A model generated the notes under the pieces. The model was not told where the DNA came from. It worked only from the letters and a program-made list of their open reading frames with translations, and searched no databases. DNA of 54,753 bases, taken from an uncultured Collinsella sp. (GTDB taxonomy: Bacteria > Actinomycetota > Coriobacteriia > Coriobacteriales > Coriobacteriaceae). The stretch is from the NCBI GenBank assembly GCA_900552755.1, contig USAY01000001.1, positions 1 to 54,753 of the forward strand, given 5' to 3'. Positions 1 to 8,700 of this stretch are shown here, one piece after another. Numbering within the stretch: position 1 is the first letter of the stretch; each line of letters opens with the position of its first letter. The position numbers and the translations under genes were made by a program.

Positions 1-1065
1 GAGGGCTATTATATGCCTTTTGTTGATGAAGCACGATGCATCGACTGCGGTGCCTGCTCGCGCGTGTGTCCGGCAACCCAACGTCTCCCAGGAAAGGACT
101 GGAAAGAGGGAACCTACTACGCAATGTGGGCTAAAAACCCTGCAGAGAGGCAGACGGGTTCGTCTGGAGGGATTTTCGGACTGCTGGCAGATGAGGTGCT
201 GAAGCAAAACGGTGTCGTATTCGGTACCGTATTTTCAGACGACTATAAGTCGGTTTATGTCACAAGTACGGAACAGGTCTCGCTGGAAGCTCTGAAAAAA
301 TCAAAGTATGTTGAAGGAAAGACCGGAACCGTATTCAAAGACGTAAAAAGATGTCTGGAACAGGGAAAAAATGTCCTGTATTGTGGAACGTCCTGCCAGA
401 TCGACGGATTGAAGAACTATCTTAAAAAGCCTTACCCGAACCTTGTGACCTGTGATTTTCTGTGTCACGGTGTCTCAGCAGCCGGACTCTACGAGAAATA
501 TATTTCTGACCTTGAGCGGGCGTATGGAAAGATAAGATGGCTGTCTTTCCGCTCCAAGTATTACGGCTGGAAGTCCTACTGCATCGTTGCGGATCTTGAG
601 AATGGAAATCAGTATGTCAAGACAAGATTTCAGGACCCGTACCTGCGGATGTTCTTTGAAAATGCCGGTCTGAGAGAGAACTGTTTCACCTGTCACAGGC
701 TGGAACACAGCAATGCTGATATCACAATCGGTGACTATTGGGGCGTCAAAAACTCTCCGGAGATACCGGATACCAACGAGGGTATCTCTTTGATAGGGGT
801 GCACACAGAGATCGGGCAGAAAATGGTGTCGTCTATCCGGAAAAACTGCGAAGCGTTCCCGCTTGAACAGAGCAAGTACGAATACGCCTATAAGCGGCAC
901 CCATACTCCATGACAAATCAAAAGACCCGACTGAGGAAACTTTATCAGACCGAAAGTCTGTTCGCGCTCCCCGTGACAAAAAAGGTCGCTTTGAAAGGTA
1001 TGATATACAGGCTGCGTGCCCAGATGCAAAGGGCTAAGATCAAACAGAACAGAGGAAAACGATAA
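1..1065 (+). CDS. FrhB/FdhB-like coenzyme F420 hydrogenase beta-subunit family protein (5' truncated by window edge)
   Basis: Iron-sulfur protein of the coenzyme F420 hydrogenase/dehydrogenase beta-subunit family, often encoded in surface-polysaccharide clusters beside pyruvyl transferases. An ATG lies at 13, but the frame is open from base 1 and reads E-G-Y-Y-M-P-F-V-D-E before the cysteines. In this family that stretch is the linker after a first 4Fe-4S cluster, so the true start is probably upstream of the window. Visible: one ferredoxin motif CIDCGACSRVCP right after the linker, then the C-terminal domain with LCHGVSA and a second cysteine pair, CFTCHRLEHSNADITIGDYW. Its stop overlaps the flippase start by one base (TAATG), so the two are co-transcribed. 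Base composition is AT-richer than the rest of the window, suggesting transfer. The exact donor and acceptor are unknown. Confidence 0.85.
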   Translation, partial: EGYYMPFVDEARCIDCGACSRVCPATQRLPGKDWKEGTYYAMWAKNPAERQTGSSGGIFGLLADEVLKQNGVVFGTVFSDDYKSVYVTSTEQVSLEALKKSKYVEGKTGTVFKDVKRCLEQGKNVLYCGTSCQIDGLKNYLKKPYPNLVTCDFLCHGVSAAGLYEKYISDLERAYGKIRWLSFRSKYYGWKSYCIVADLENGNQYVKTRFQDPYLRMFFENAGLRENCFTCHRLEHSNADITIGDYWGVKNSPEIPDTNEGISLIGVHTEIGQKMVSSIRKNCEAFPLEQSKYEYAYKRHPYSMTNQKTRLRKLYQTESLFALPVTKKVALKGMIYRLRAQMQRAKIKQNRGKR

Positions 1066-2468
1066 TGGGCAAAACAAGGGGAAGTCAATCCTTCATCAAG
1101 AACTTTTTTGTGCTGGGATTTGGCTCTTTTATCTATCTGGTCATTGGCCTGATTGGAACACCGGTCATAACAAGACTGGTAGACCCCGCAGAATATGGCT
1201 ATATGTCCATGTTTACGGTGTATAGTAATATCGGCCTGATGTTCTGCGGGCTTGGACTCGACCAGACGTTGGTTCGCTATTTTTACCACAGAGATGATCT
1301 GGACTATAAGCGTATGATACTGTTTGAATGCATGAGTGCGCCTATGATCCTGTGTGCCGTCTTAGGTCTGTTGATCCTTCCGGCTGCCCTTTTTACCAAT
1401 ACGATGGGCTGGACGAGCCAACCAATCTCAGAGCTGGTGCTGTTGGAGATCAATGTTTTTGTTCTGGTGGTACATCGCTACGCTATCCTTTTGCTGCGTC
1501 TCCGGTATCATACAAAACAGTATTCAACGATCAATATCATCCAGAAAGCGACCTATCTTATCATTGCAGTTGCTCTGGTCGTGTGGTTGAGGGACTATTA
1601 CTTTTACATCCTTGCGGTCTCCACGATCCTGAGCACCTTGATCGCAACAGTATGCGCTTTGCTGTTGGAAAAGGAAGTGTGGGACTTCCGCGCTCTGTCC
1701 AGGGAAAACTGGATCCCGCAAAAGGAACTGCTGTCCTATAGCATCCCCATTATGTTTTCAAGCGGTATCACGATGATTTTCAACGCCTTGGACAAGCTGT
1801 TCCTGAACCATTTCTGCACCTTGACGGATGTGGGCGTGTACACCAGTGCAATGAATCTGATGGCTGTTTTTACGATTGTAAGAACAACGTTCAATGCCCT
1901 GTGGATGCCAACTGCAGTAGAACATTACGAGAAGAAACCGGATGATAAAGCGTTTTATCAAAGAGGAAATGCCTTTATTGTCGTGTTGATGATCTCGTTT
2001 GGTGCCGGGGTGATCCTTTGCAAGGACTTATTTGTAATGCTGCTGGGAAATAAGTATCAGGAAGCGGCGCAGATCATTCCGTTTTTGATGTTTGAGCCGA
2101 TCATGTACACGATATCGGAGACAACAGCCACAGGCATCGTTGTTCAAAAGAAATCGAAATATCAGATGTTGATCGCAGGCGTTTCCTGCATCACAAACTT
2201 CTTCGGCAACTGGCTTCTGACTCCACTTATGGGAGCGCGTGGAGCAGCATTGTCCACGGGTGTTTCTTATATCGTGTTTTTCGCTATGCGAACGGTGCTT
2301 GCAAATAAGGTGTTTTATGTTGACTACCATCTGAAAAACTTTATGCTGGTCTCACTCACATTGCTCTTATTCGCATATTACGGAAGCACGCACTTTTTCT
2401 CTCTGATCCAGGTTCTGATGTGCGCGGGCGTACTTTTGGTCACACTGTTTTGCTACCGTAGCTGCTAG
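1065..2468 (+). CDS. Wzx-type oligosaccharide/polysaccharide flippase, possibly C-terminally truncated
   Basis: Multi-pass membrane protein of the MOP superfamily (polysaccharide biosynthesis/Wzx), expected to flip lipid-linked repeat units across the cytoplasmic membrane. The 467 residues hold about 12-14 hydrophobic segments. The N-terminal stretch with FGSFIYLVIGLIGTPVITRL and a following positively charged loop is typical of the family. It is translationally coupled to the preceding Fe-S gene (start within TAATG). The protein stops abruptly after a hydrophobic segment (LVTLFCYRSC) without the usual basic cytoplasmic tail. Its TAG lies in the palindrome CTAG that also supplies the stop of the opposing gene. 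Base composition changes exactly here. A recombination junction that clipped the C-terminus is plausible but not proven. Confidence 0.9.
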   Translation: MGKTRGSQSFIKNFFVLGFGSFIYLVIGLIGTPVITRLVDPAEYGYMSMFTVYSNIGLMFCGLGLDQTLVRYFYHRDDLDYKRMILFECMSAPMILCAVLGLLILPAALFTNTMGWTSQPISELVLLEINVFVLVVHRYAILLLRLRYHTKQYSTINIIQKATYLIIAVALVVWLRDYYFYILAVSTILSTLIATVCALLLEKEVWDFRALSRENWIPQKELLSYSIPIMFSSGITMIFNALDKLFLNHFCTLTDVGVYTSAMNLMAVFTIVRTTFNALWMPTAVEHYEKKPDDKAFYQRGNAFIVVLMISFGAGVILCKDLFVMLLGNKYQEAAQIIPFLMFEPIMYTISETTATGIVVQKKSKYQMLIAGVSCITNFFGNWLLTPLMGARGAALSTGVSYIVFFAMRTVLANKVFYVDYHLKNFMLVSLTLLLFAYYGSTHFFSLIQVLMCAGVLLVTLFCYRSC

Positions 2469-3538
2469 CCGGCCGGCTTAACGGTGAACAGCTCATCCCA
2501 ATTGACCAACAGCTCCTGTCGCAGGGCATCTTCGGTGGTGCGTTCCTGATCGGTCTTTGCGATGTAGGGGAGCCCCGCCTTTTTATGAATGAGCTCGGCG
2601 ATGCTATCAAAGCTCTTCTTGTCCTTGATTTGCTCATAGGTTATCTGGATAACGTCATAGCCCATGCTTGTGAGGGCGGTGGTGCGCTCGGCATCGGAGA
2701 GACTTGCGGCTTCGCTGTCATGGACGGAGCGGCCTTGGCATTCCAAGATGACGCCCATGCTGTTGGTGGCACTTTCGATGAGGATATCGGCGTAGCAGCA
2801 GGTTTTGTCATACAGTGAGCGCGCGGCGTCGCTGAGTGGGATGCGCACGTTGTTTGCGATGTTGATGCCCATGCCGCCCTCGTTGCGGGGGAGCGAGACA
2901 AGCATGGAAGTCTGTACTTCGAAGGGCGAGGCGGTCTGCCCCGTCATGTGCTCGGCCGCCCAGCGCAGTTGTTTAACGCCGCGCAGGCCTGCGGCCTGCT
3001 TGGTGAACGCGGCGATATCCGCTGCGGAAAGAAGCGGCGTGCGATTCCACAAGTTGGTGCCATTGCCTTTGGTGTCGACAACACGCTCCCAGCCACAGTT
3101 GGGTGGAATGAGCTTAAGCGAAATAGCTTCATCGAGCTGTTGTTGTGTACGCTCGCAGGGCGTAAACACAGCAAACGAGCTGCACATCTCGTAGCACGCC
3201 ATAAGTAGCTGGTTGCGGGAGACCTGCGTAGCAAGGTTGAGTAGCGTAAACTCAGGCGACGTGACATCAAACCCATGTTCAGTCTGCCTAAACGACCCAG
3301 GAGGCGGCTCTTGGGTTAGCAGACGGCTGTGAAATAGCTTTCCGTTCGCGCGCTGTTTTCTTTCGCCCACGAATCTCCAAACTGGTGTGCCGAGCAAGTC
3401 TTTAAATACTGGCTGTTTTGAGTAATGCACCAAGCGATGGTCATGGTCAGGCGGCAGGATTGCCGGATAGAGTCCCAATATCTGGGGCGGGATGCGATAG
3501 TAATGAAAAGCCGAGGGTCCGCAGGCAAGAAATGACAT
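2465..3538 (-). CDS. Coriobacterial hypothetical protein with putative PD-(D/E)XK (Vsr/DUF559-like) nuclease-fold C-terminus
   Basis: A 357-residue protein of unknown function. The C-terminal third reads like a Vsr/DUF559-type fold: YADILIE (acidic residue), then GVILECQG (E-x-Q where active enzymes usually have E-x-K), then SDAERTTALTSMGYDVIQIT, matching the D..R....L...G...v..t helix-strand pattern. The middle (TSPEFTLLNLATQVSRNQLL) resembles the linker seen in AbiEi/DUF559 proteins. It converges on the flippase with a 4-base stop overlap. Upstream there is no clear Shine-Dalgarno sequence, and a 21-bp inverted repeat lies 47-176 bases before the start. Catalytic activity is uncertain because the usual lysine is replaced. 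The family assignment rests on motif spacing read by eye. Confidence 0.7.
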   Translation of the reverse strand: MSFLACGPSAFHYYRIPPQILGLYPAILPPDHDHRLVHYSKQPVFKDLLGTPVWRFVGERKQRANGKLFHSRLLTQEPPPGSFRQTEHGFDVTSPEFTLLNLATQVSRNQLLMACYEMCSSFAVFTPCERTQQQLDEAISLKLIPPNCGWERVVDTKGNGTNLWNRTPLLSAADIAAFTKQAAGLRGVKQLRWAAEHMTGQTASPFEVQTSMLVSLPRNEGGMGINIANNVRIPLSDAARSLYDKTCCYADILIESATNSMGVILECQGRSVHDSEAASLSDAERTTALTSMGYDVIQITYEQIKDKKSFDSIAELIHKKAGLPYIAKTDQERTTEDALRQELLVNWDELFTVKPAG

Positions 3539-3584
3539 AGCGATCCGATCGTTTGAGCGTAGTTTGGGCTATAAAAGCTATCGG

Positions 3585-3714
3585 TTTCGGAAGTGCGGGG
3601 AAAAAGACAAACAGGTCAACCACAAGCGGTATTTAAGCCAACTGTATCAGGGGTTTTGTTGAAATAAAAGGGCTTGTGCTCGGAGGTAAGCAATTTTTCC
3701 CCGCACTTCCGAAA
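3585..3714. repeat. 130-bp element with 21-bp perfect terminal inverted repeats
   Basis: The arms at 3585-3605 and 3694-3714 are perfect reverse complements over 21 bases (core GGAAGTGCGGGG). A second inverted pair, CACAAGC at 3621-3627 and GCTTGTG at 3672-3678, lies inside, so the whole unit folds into one long hairpin. There is no T-run directly after either arm as expected of a simple terminator, and I see no target-site duplication. It could be a MITE-like repeat or a structured leader of the minus-strand nuclease-like gene. Confidence 0.7.
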
Positions 3715-3894
3715 ACGCGGTCGATCTGACTCTTGCTAAAACGATTTAGCAGCGTCGGTTAAGGTGTGGGTTTGCTACCGGGCGAACACTTTTAGCGCTT
3801 GGGGCTTTATTTTTTGGGCCTCGGAGGGCGGATTTCGCGCTTTTGGTAAAGAAATGGGTGCGTGTCATGCCGTGCGGTAGGCATCGGCGCACAG

Positions 3895-3931
3895 AAAAAG
3901 GGCCCGGAAGGCTTTGCCTTCCGGGCCCTTT
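3895..3931 (-). terminator. Intrinsic terminator of pyk
   Basis: A 13-bp GC stem (3900-3912 with 3916-3928, loop TTT) is followed on the minus strand by a T-run (AAAAA at 3895-3899 on the plus strand). It lies about 30 bases after the pyk stop. Confidence 0.9.
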
Positions 3932-3959
3932 GCAATGCAAGTGTGCTTGCAAGTGCGAT

Positions 3960-5420
3960 TTAGCGCACCTGAGCGACGTAAGCGACGTTGGTCGAGGAGA
4001 CCTTGTCCTCGAGCTGGACGCTCATGCGGGGATCGCCGGCGGTAGCGACGGTCAAATCGCCAGTCTTGACGTAGCCGAGCTCCTTAGCGGTCTCGATCGC
4101 CTTGACGATCGTGCCGTTGACGGTGCCCTGGGTAATCTCGGCCTGGTGCGGGATAACGCCCCAGTACATGATCATCTGCTGGACGGCCCACTCGTGGCGG
4201 GAGAACGCGCAGATCGGCATGTTGGGACGGAAGTGCGAGATCAGGCGAGCGGTACGACCGGTGGTCGTCGGCACGGTGATGCACTTGGCGCCAACGGTGG
4301 TGGCCATGTTCACAGCGGACATACCCACAACGTTGTTGACGACGCGGGTGCCGTGAGCGTCAGCCGGAACCTCGAGCGGAGCGTGAGCCGGGAGGTACTT
4401 CTCGGTCTCGAGAGCAATGCTGGCCTGCATCTTGACGGCCTCGACCGGGTACTTACCGGCAGCGGACTCGCCGGACAGCATAACGGCGTCGGTGCCGTCG
4501 TAAATGGCGTTAGCAACGTCGGCAACCTCGGCGCGCGTCGGGCGCGGGTTCTGCTGCATGGAGTCGAGCATCTGCGTAGCGGTGATAACGGGCTTGTAGG
4601 CCGCGTTGCACTTGGCGATGATCTCCTTCTGGATGTGGGGAACGAGCTCGGGCTTGATCTCGATGCCCAGGTCGCCACGGGCGACCATGATGCCGTCGGA
4701 AGCCTCGAGGATCTCGTCGAAGTTCTCGACGCCCAGGGCGCACTCGATCTTCGGGAAGATCGTCACGTGCTCGCCACCGTTCTCGCGGCAAAGCTTGCGG
4801 ATGCCGCGGACGGACTCGCCGTCACGGATGAAGGAAGCGGCGATGTAGTCGATGTTCTCGGTCAGGCCAAAGAGGATGTCCTGACGATCGCGCTCGGTGA
4901 TGGCGGGCAGCGAGATGTTGACGTTGGGCATGTTGACGCCCTTGCGCTCGCCGATCAGGCCGTCGTTCTTGACGACGCAGGTCATGTCCTGGCCGTCGAC
5001 GGACTCGACCTCGAGGGCAACCAGACCGTCATCGATCAGGATGAGGGAGCCCTTCTCGACCTCGGAGGGCAGAGCCAGGTAGTCGAGGGAGATGTGCTCA
5101 GCGGTGCCGTGGAAATCCTCGGACGTGGGCTGAGCGGTGACGACGATCTTGTCGCCGGTCTTGACGGCAACCTTCTTGCCGTCGACCAAAAGGCCGGTGC
5201 GGACCTCGGGGCCCTTGGTGTCGAGCAGGATGCCGACGGGCATGCCGAGCTCCTTGGAAATACGACGGACGCGCTCGATGCGACCGTGGTGCTCGTCGTA
5301 GGATCCGTGCGAGAAGTTAAAACGGGCGACGTTCATGCCCGCCTTGATCATCTCGCGGATGGTCTCGTCGCTATCGCAGGCGGGACCCATGGTGCATACA
5401 ATCTTGGTGCGCTTGTACAT
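3960..5420 (-). CDS. pyk: Pyruvate kinase
   Basis: Glycolytic enzyme that converts phosphoenolpyruvate and ADP to pyruvate and ATP in the cytoplasm. At 486 residues it is normal for bacterial type II enzymes. Visible signatures are ARFNFSHGSYDEH near the N-terminus, LLDTKGPEVRTG, the active-site/metal segment ARGDLGIEI, ATQMLDSM and DAVMLSGESAAGKYPVEAV, followed by the C-terminal allosteric domain. The start is an ATG preceded on the minus strand by GGAGGT about five bases away. It is monocistronic: a TATAAT promoter lies upstream and a strong hairpin follows the stop. A 538-residue open frame on the other strand is only a codon-bias shadow. Confidence 0.98.
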   Translation of the reverse strand: MYKRTKIVCTMGPACDSDETIREMIKAGMNVARFNFSHGSYDEHHGRIERVRRISKELGMPVGILLDTKGPEVRTGLLVDGKKVAVKTGDKIVVTAQPTSEDFHGTAEHISLDYLALPSEVEKGSLILIDDGLVALEVESVDGQDMTCVVKNDGLIGERKGVNMPNVNISLPAITERDRQDILFGLTENIDYIAASFIRDGESVRGIRKLCRENGGEHVTIFPKIECALGVENFDEILEASDGIMVARGDLGIEIKPELVPHIQKEIIAKCNAAYKPVITATQMLDSMQQNPRPTRAEVADVANAIYDGTDAVMLSGESAAGKYPVEAVKMQASIALETEKYLPAHAPLEVPADAHGTRVVNNVVGMSAVNMATTVGAKCITVPTTTGRTARLISHFRPNMPICAFSRHEWAVQQMIMYWGVIPHQAEITQGTVNGTIVKAIETAKELGYVKTGDLTVATAGDPRMSVQLEDKVSSTNVAYVAQVR

Positions 5421-5483
5421 TCAGACCTCCATCTGACATCGTCTTGCGCTGATAGATAAACCATAAGAAATTAAACTGAGATG

Positions 5484-5514
5484 ATTATAACGAAATGCCG
5501 ACCGAATACCTCAA
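5484..5514 (-). promoter_or_regulatory. Probable sigma-A promoter of pyk
   Basis: On the minus strand TTGAGG (5509-5514) and a perfect TATAAT (5484-5489) are separated by 19 bases. Transcription would start near 5477, about 55 bases before the pyk ATG. The AT-rich stretch 5430-5700 contains no credible gene. Confidence 0.6.
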
Positions 5515-5721
5515 AAAATCGACCGTATGCCGAATTAGAAGTTCATTTTTTGCGGTAAAAACGGTATATGAAAAATCTTTACCAACCGTTCTGACCGCTG
5601 CTATCTGGGCGATATTTCAGTTTGATGATGCACCGAAGAAAAAACGTTTTATCAATGTTGAGCATCACACGGTCTGCATCGTTGCACTCGAGCCGTGTTT
5701 CCAATTGGAATGTTTTGGCTA

Positions 5722-5746
5722 GACGCGCCGCTTTGGGGTACCATAG
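5722..5746 (+). promoter_or_regulatory. Possible promoter of the cation ATPase leader
   Basis: TTGGCT and TACCAT hexamers separated by 18 bases lie about 120 bases before the ATPase start and just ahead of the hairpin-rich leader. The match is moderate and the position is given approximately. Confidence 0.35.
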
Positions 5747-5795
5747 CCCCACTATCAACTGCCGCTCAGCACGGCAGCCTTGATGAGCCCTTGCC

Positions 5796-5855
5796 CTTCT
5801 CCTGGGAATTATGATCGGGCATCAATCTGCTGAGTGGCCCGAATCCCAGGAGGGG
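5796..5855 (+). promoter_or_regulatory. Leader hairpin that sequesters the ATPase Shine-Dalgarno sequence
   Basis: Bases 5796-5807 pair with 5844-5855 (12 bp including two G-U), and an inner 5-bp stem pairs 5816-5820 with 5837-5841. The 3' strand of the outer stem contains the AGGAGGGG ribosome-binding site, eight bases before the ATG at 5863. A smaller hairpin (TGCCG/CGGCA, flanked by ATCAA/TTGAT) sits just upstream. The fold would block translation unless opened. It does not match a riboswitch class I can name. Confidence 0.6.
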
Positions 5856-5862
5856 ACTCTAT

Positions 5863-8544
5863 ATGCAAAAGGAATACCTGTCCGCCGCGGCGGAGGTACT
5901 CAGCGACCAAGGTGTCGATGAGAACCTCGGCCTGAGCAACGACGAGGCGTCGTCGCGCCTCGCCAAGACAGGCCCTAACAAGCTCGAGGAAGCCGAGAAG
6001 ACGCCGTTGTGGAAGCGCTTCTTTGAGCAGATGGCCGACCCCATGGTTATCATGCTGATCGTTGCCGCCGTCATCAGCGCGCTCACGGGCATGGTCAAGG
6101 GCGAGGCGGACTTTGCCGATGTCGCCATCATCATGTTCGTCGTTATCGTCAACTCGGTGCTGGGCGTGGTTCAGGAGGCTAAAAGCGAGGAGGCCCTCGA
6201 GGCCCTGCAGGAGATGAGCGCGGCGCAGTCCAAGGTGCTGCGCGACGGCAAGCTCGTGCACCTGCCGAGCGCCGAGCTCGTGCCCGGCGATGTGATCATG
6301 CTCGAGGCGGGCGACTCCGTCCCGGCCGACTGCCGTGTGCTCGAGAGCGCCACGATGAAGATCGAGGAGGCCGCCCTTACCGGCGAGTCCGTGCCCGTCG
6401 AGAAGCATGCCAACGTCATTGAGCTCGCCGCCGGCATCGACGACGTGCCGCTCGGCGACCGCAAGAACATGTGCTACATGGGTTCCACCGTGGTATACGG
6501 CCGCGGTCGCGCCGTCGTGGTCGGCACCGGTATGAACACCGAGATGGGCAAGATCGCCGGCGCCCTGGCCGAGGCCAAGGAAGAGCTCACGCCGCTGCAG
6601 GTGAAGCTCGCCGAGCTCAGCCGCATCCTTACCATCATGGTTATCGTCATCTGCGTCGTCATCTTTGGCGTCGACATCATCCGTCACGGCGTGGGCAACG
6701 TCCTCACCGACCCGACAGCCTTGCTCGATACCTTTATGGTCGCCGTCTCGCTCGCCGTCGCTGCCATCCCCGAGGGCCTGGTCGCCGTCGTGACCATCGT
6801 GCTGTCGCTTGGCGTGACCAAGATGGCCAAGCGCCAGGCAATCATCCGCAAGCTTTCCGCCGTCGAGACCCTTGGCTGCACACAGACCATCTGCTCCGAC
6901 AAGACCGGTACCCTTACCCAAAACAAGATGACCGTCGTCAAGCACGAGCTCGCTGCGCCTAAGGAGAAGTTCCTGGCCGGCATGGCTCTGTGCTCCGACG
7001 CCCAGTGGGACGAGGAACTGGGCGAGGCTGTGGGTGAGCCGACCGAGTGTGCGCTCGTCAACGATGCCGGCAAGGCGGGGCTCACTGGCCTGACTGCCGA
7101 GCATCCGCGCGTGGGCGAGGCCCCGTTTGACTCGGGCCGCAAGATGATGTCCGTGGTCGTCGAGACCCTGGACGGCGAGTACGAGCAGTACACCAAGGGC
7201 GCGCCCGACGTGGTGATCGGCCTGTGTACCCATATCTACGAGGGCGACAAGGTTGTCCCCCTGACCGAGGAGCGTCGCGCCGAGCTCGTGGCCGCCAACA
7301 AGGCCATGGCCGACGAGGCCCTGCGCGTGCTGGCGCTGGCGAGCCGCACCTACACCGAGGTCCCGGCCGACTGCAGCCCCGCCGCGCTCGAGCATGACCT
7401 GGTCTTCTGTGGCCTGTCCGGCATGATTGACCCGGTCCGCCCCGAGGTTGCCGACGCCATCCGCGAGGCGCACGACGCCGGTATCCGCACCGTCATGATT
7501 ACGGGCGACCATATCGACACCGCCGTGGCCATTGCCAAGCAGCTGGGCATCGTCACCGATCGCAGCCAGGCCATCACCGGTGCCGACCTCGATCGCATGA
7601 GCGAAGAGGAGCTCGACGCGCACATCGAGGACTACGGCGTGTACGCCCGCGTCCAGCCCGAGCACAAGACCCGCATCGTCGAGGCTTGGAAGTCGCGCGA
7701 CCAGATCGTGGCCATGACGGGCGACGGCGTCAACGACGCCCCGTCCATCAAGCGCGCCGACATCGGCGTTGGCATGGGCATCACCGGTACCGATGTCACC
7801 AAGAACGTCGCCGACATGGTGCTTGCCGACGACAACTTCGCCACCATCATCGGTGCCTGCGAAGAGGGCCGTCGCATCTACGACAACATCCGCAAGGTCA
7901 TCCAGTTCCTGCTTTCGGCCAACCTTGCCGAGGTCTTCTCGGTGTTTATCGCCACGCTCATCGGCTTTACCATCTTCCAGCCGGTGCAGCTGCTGTGGGT
8001 GAACCTGGTCACCGACTGTTTCCCCGCGCTCGCGCTGGGCATGGAGGATGCCGAGGGCGACATCATGAAGCGCAAGCCGCGCAACGCCAAGGACGGCGTC
8101 TTTGCCGGACATATGGGTCTGGACTGCGTGGTCCAGGGCCTAATCATCACCGTGCTGGTGCTGGCGAGTTTCTTTGTGGGCGTGTACTTTGACATGGGCT
8201 ACATCCACATCGCCGATATGATCGCCGGCAATGCCGACGAGGAAGGCGTGATGATGGCGTTCATCACGCTCAACATGGTCGAGATTTTCCACTGCTTCAA
8301 TATGCGCAGCCGTCGTGCGTCGCTGTTCACCATGAAGAAGCAGAACAAGTGGCTGTGGGCTTCCGCTGCGCTGGCGCTGGTGCTGACGGTGATCGTGACC
8401 GTACAGCCGACGCTTGCCGAGATGTTCTTTGGCCCTGTGACGCTTGAGCTCAAGGGCGTTCTTGCCGCGCTGGGCCTGGCCTTCCTGATCATCCCGCTGA
8501 TGGAGATCTACAAGGCGATCATGCGCGCGGTCGAGAAGGAGTAG
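5863..8544 (+). CDS. P2A-type (Ca2+/PMR1-like) cation-transporting ATPase
   Basis: P-type ATPase of 893 residues that should pump Ca2+ (possibly Mn2+) out of the cytoplasm using ATP. Domains in order: N-terminal cation ATPase domain, M1-M2, actuator domain with LTGES near residue 173, M3-M4 with the ion-binding AAIPEGL, the phosphorylated aspartate in DKTGTLTQNKMT at residue 346, the nucleotide domain with KGAPD, the hinge TGDGVNDAP near residue 619, and a C-terminal M5-M10 with WVNLVTDCFPALALGME, typical of P2A pumps. The start at 5863 follows AGGAGGGG. That site is buried in a leader hairpin, so translation may be controlled. A long hairpin follows the stop. The Ca2+ rather than Mn2+ preference is inferred from family. 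Confidence 0.95.
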   Translation: MQKEYLSAAAEVLSDQGVDENLGLSNDEASSRLAKTGPNKLEEAEKTPLWKRFFEQMADPMVIMLIVAAVISALTGMVKGEADFADVAIIMFVVIVNSVLGVVQEAKSEEALEALQEMSAAQSKVLRDGKLVHLPSAELVPGDVIMLEAGDSVPADCRVLESATMKIEEAALTGESVPVEKHANVIELAAGIDDVPLGDRKNMCYMGSTVVYGRGRAVVVGTGMNTEMGKIAGALAEAKEELTPLQVKLAELSRILTIMVIVICVVIFGVDIIRHGVGNVLTDPTALLDTFMVAVSLAVAAIPEGLVAVVTIVLSLGVTKMAKRQAIIRKLSAVETLGCTQTICSDKTGTLTQNKMTVVKHELAAPKEKFLAGMALCSDAQWDEELGEAVGEPTECALVNDAGKAGLTGLTAEHPRVGEAPFDSGRKMMSVVVETLDGEYEQYTKGAPDVVIGLCTHIYEGDKVVPLTEERRAELVAANKAMADEALRVLALASRTYTEVPADCSPAALEHDLVFCGLSGMIDPVRPEVADAIREAHDAGIRTVMITGDHIDTAVAIAKQLGIVTDRSQAITGADLDRMSEEELDAHIEDYGVYARVQPEHKTRIVEAWKSRDQIVAMTGDGVNDAPSIKRADIGVGMGITGTDVTKNVADMVLADDNFATIIGACEEGRRIYDNIRKVIQFLLSANLAEVFSVFIATLIGFTIFQPVQLLWVNLVTDCFPALALGMEDAEGDIMKRKPRNAKDGVFAGHMGLDCVVQGLIITVLVLASFFVGVYFDMGYIHIADMIAGNADEEGVMMAFITLNMVEIFHCFNMRSRRASLFTMKKQNKWLWASAALALVLTVIVTVQPTLAEMFFGPVTLELKGVLAALGLAFLIIPLMEIYKAIMRAVEKE

Positions 8545-8550
8545 GTCGAA

Positions 8551-8670
8551 AGGCCATCCTTCCCACCGGCCCGACCGCCTGCGGGGTTTCTTCTTCGCTG
8601 GTCCTCGCGCTTCGCGCTGCGGGATCGCTCAGAAGAAACCCCTCCCGGCGGGCGGGCCTTCGGATGACCT
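8551..8670. repeat. Long imperfect hairpin after the ATPase gene
   Basis: Stacked complementary segments (8551-8559 with 8662-8670; 8568-8579 with 8647-8658; 8583-8594 with 8631-8642) form one hairpin of roughly 120 bases with only short internal loops. The apex carries GCGCTTCGCGC. No T-run follows, so it may act as a processing or mRNA-stabilising structure rather than a classical terminator. Confidence 0.65.
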
Positions 8671-8700
8671 CTCGGGACCGTAAGCTGAGGAAAAGTTTGT

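Noticed and set aside
3843..5459. 538-residue plus-strand open frame opposite pyk
   Set aside because: It mirrors pyk codons, is dominated by Asp/Gly/Leu/Val/His repeats typical of antisense reading of GC-rich genes, and has no ribosome site.
5495..5722. 75-residue frame between pyk and the ATPase
   Set aside because: It overlaps the pyk promoter, lacks a ribosome site and has no family features.
5751..5863. Known metal riboswitch (yybP-ykoY, NiCo or M-box) before the ATPase
   Set aside because: The hairpins are real but the conserved loop sequences of those classes are not visible.
5809..8112. 767-residue minus-strand open frame opposite the cation ATPase
   Set aside because: Antisense shadow with low-complexity His/Asp/Gly/Leu composition; the plus-strand gene has all P-type ATPase motifs.
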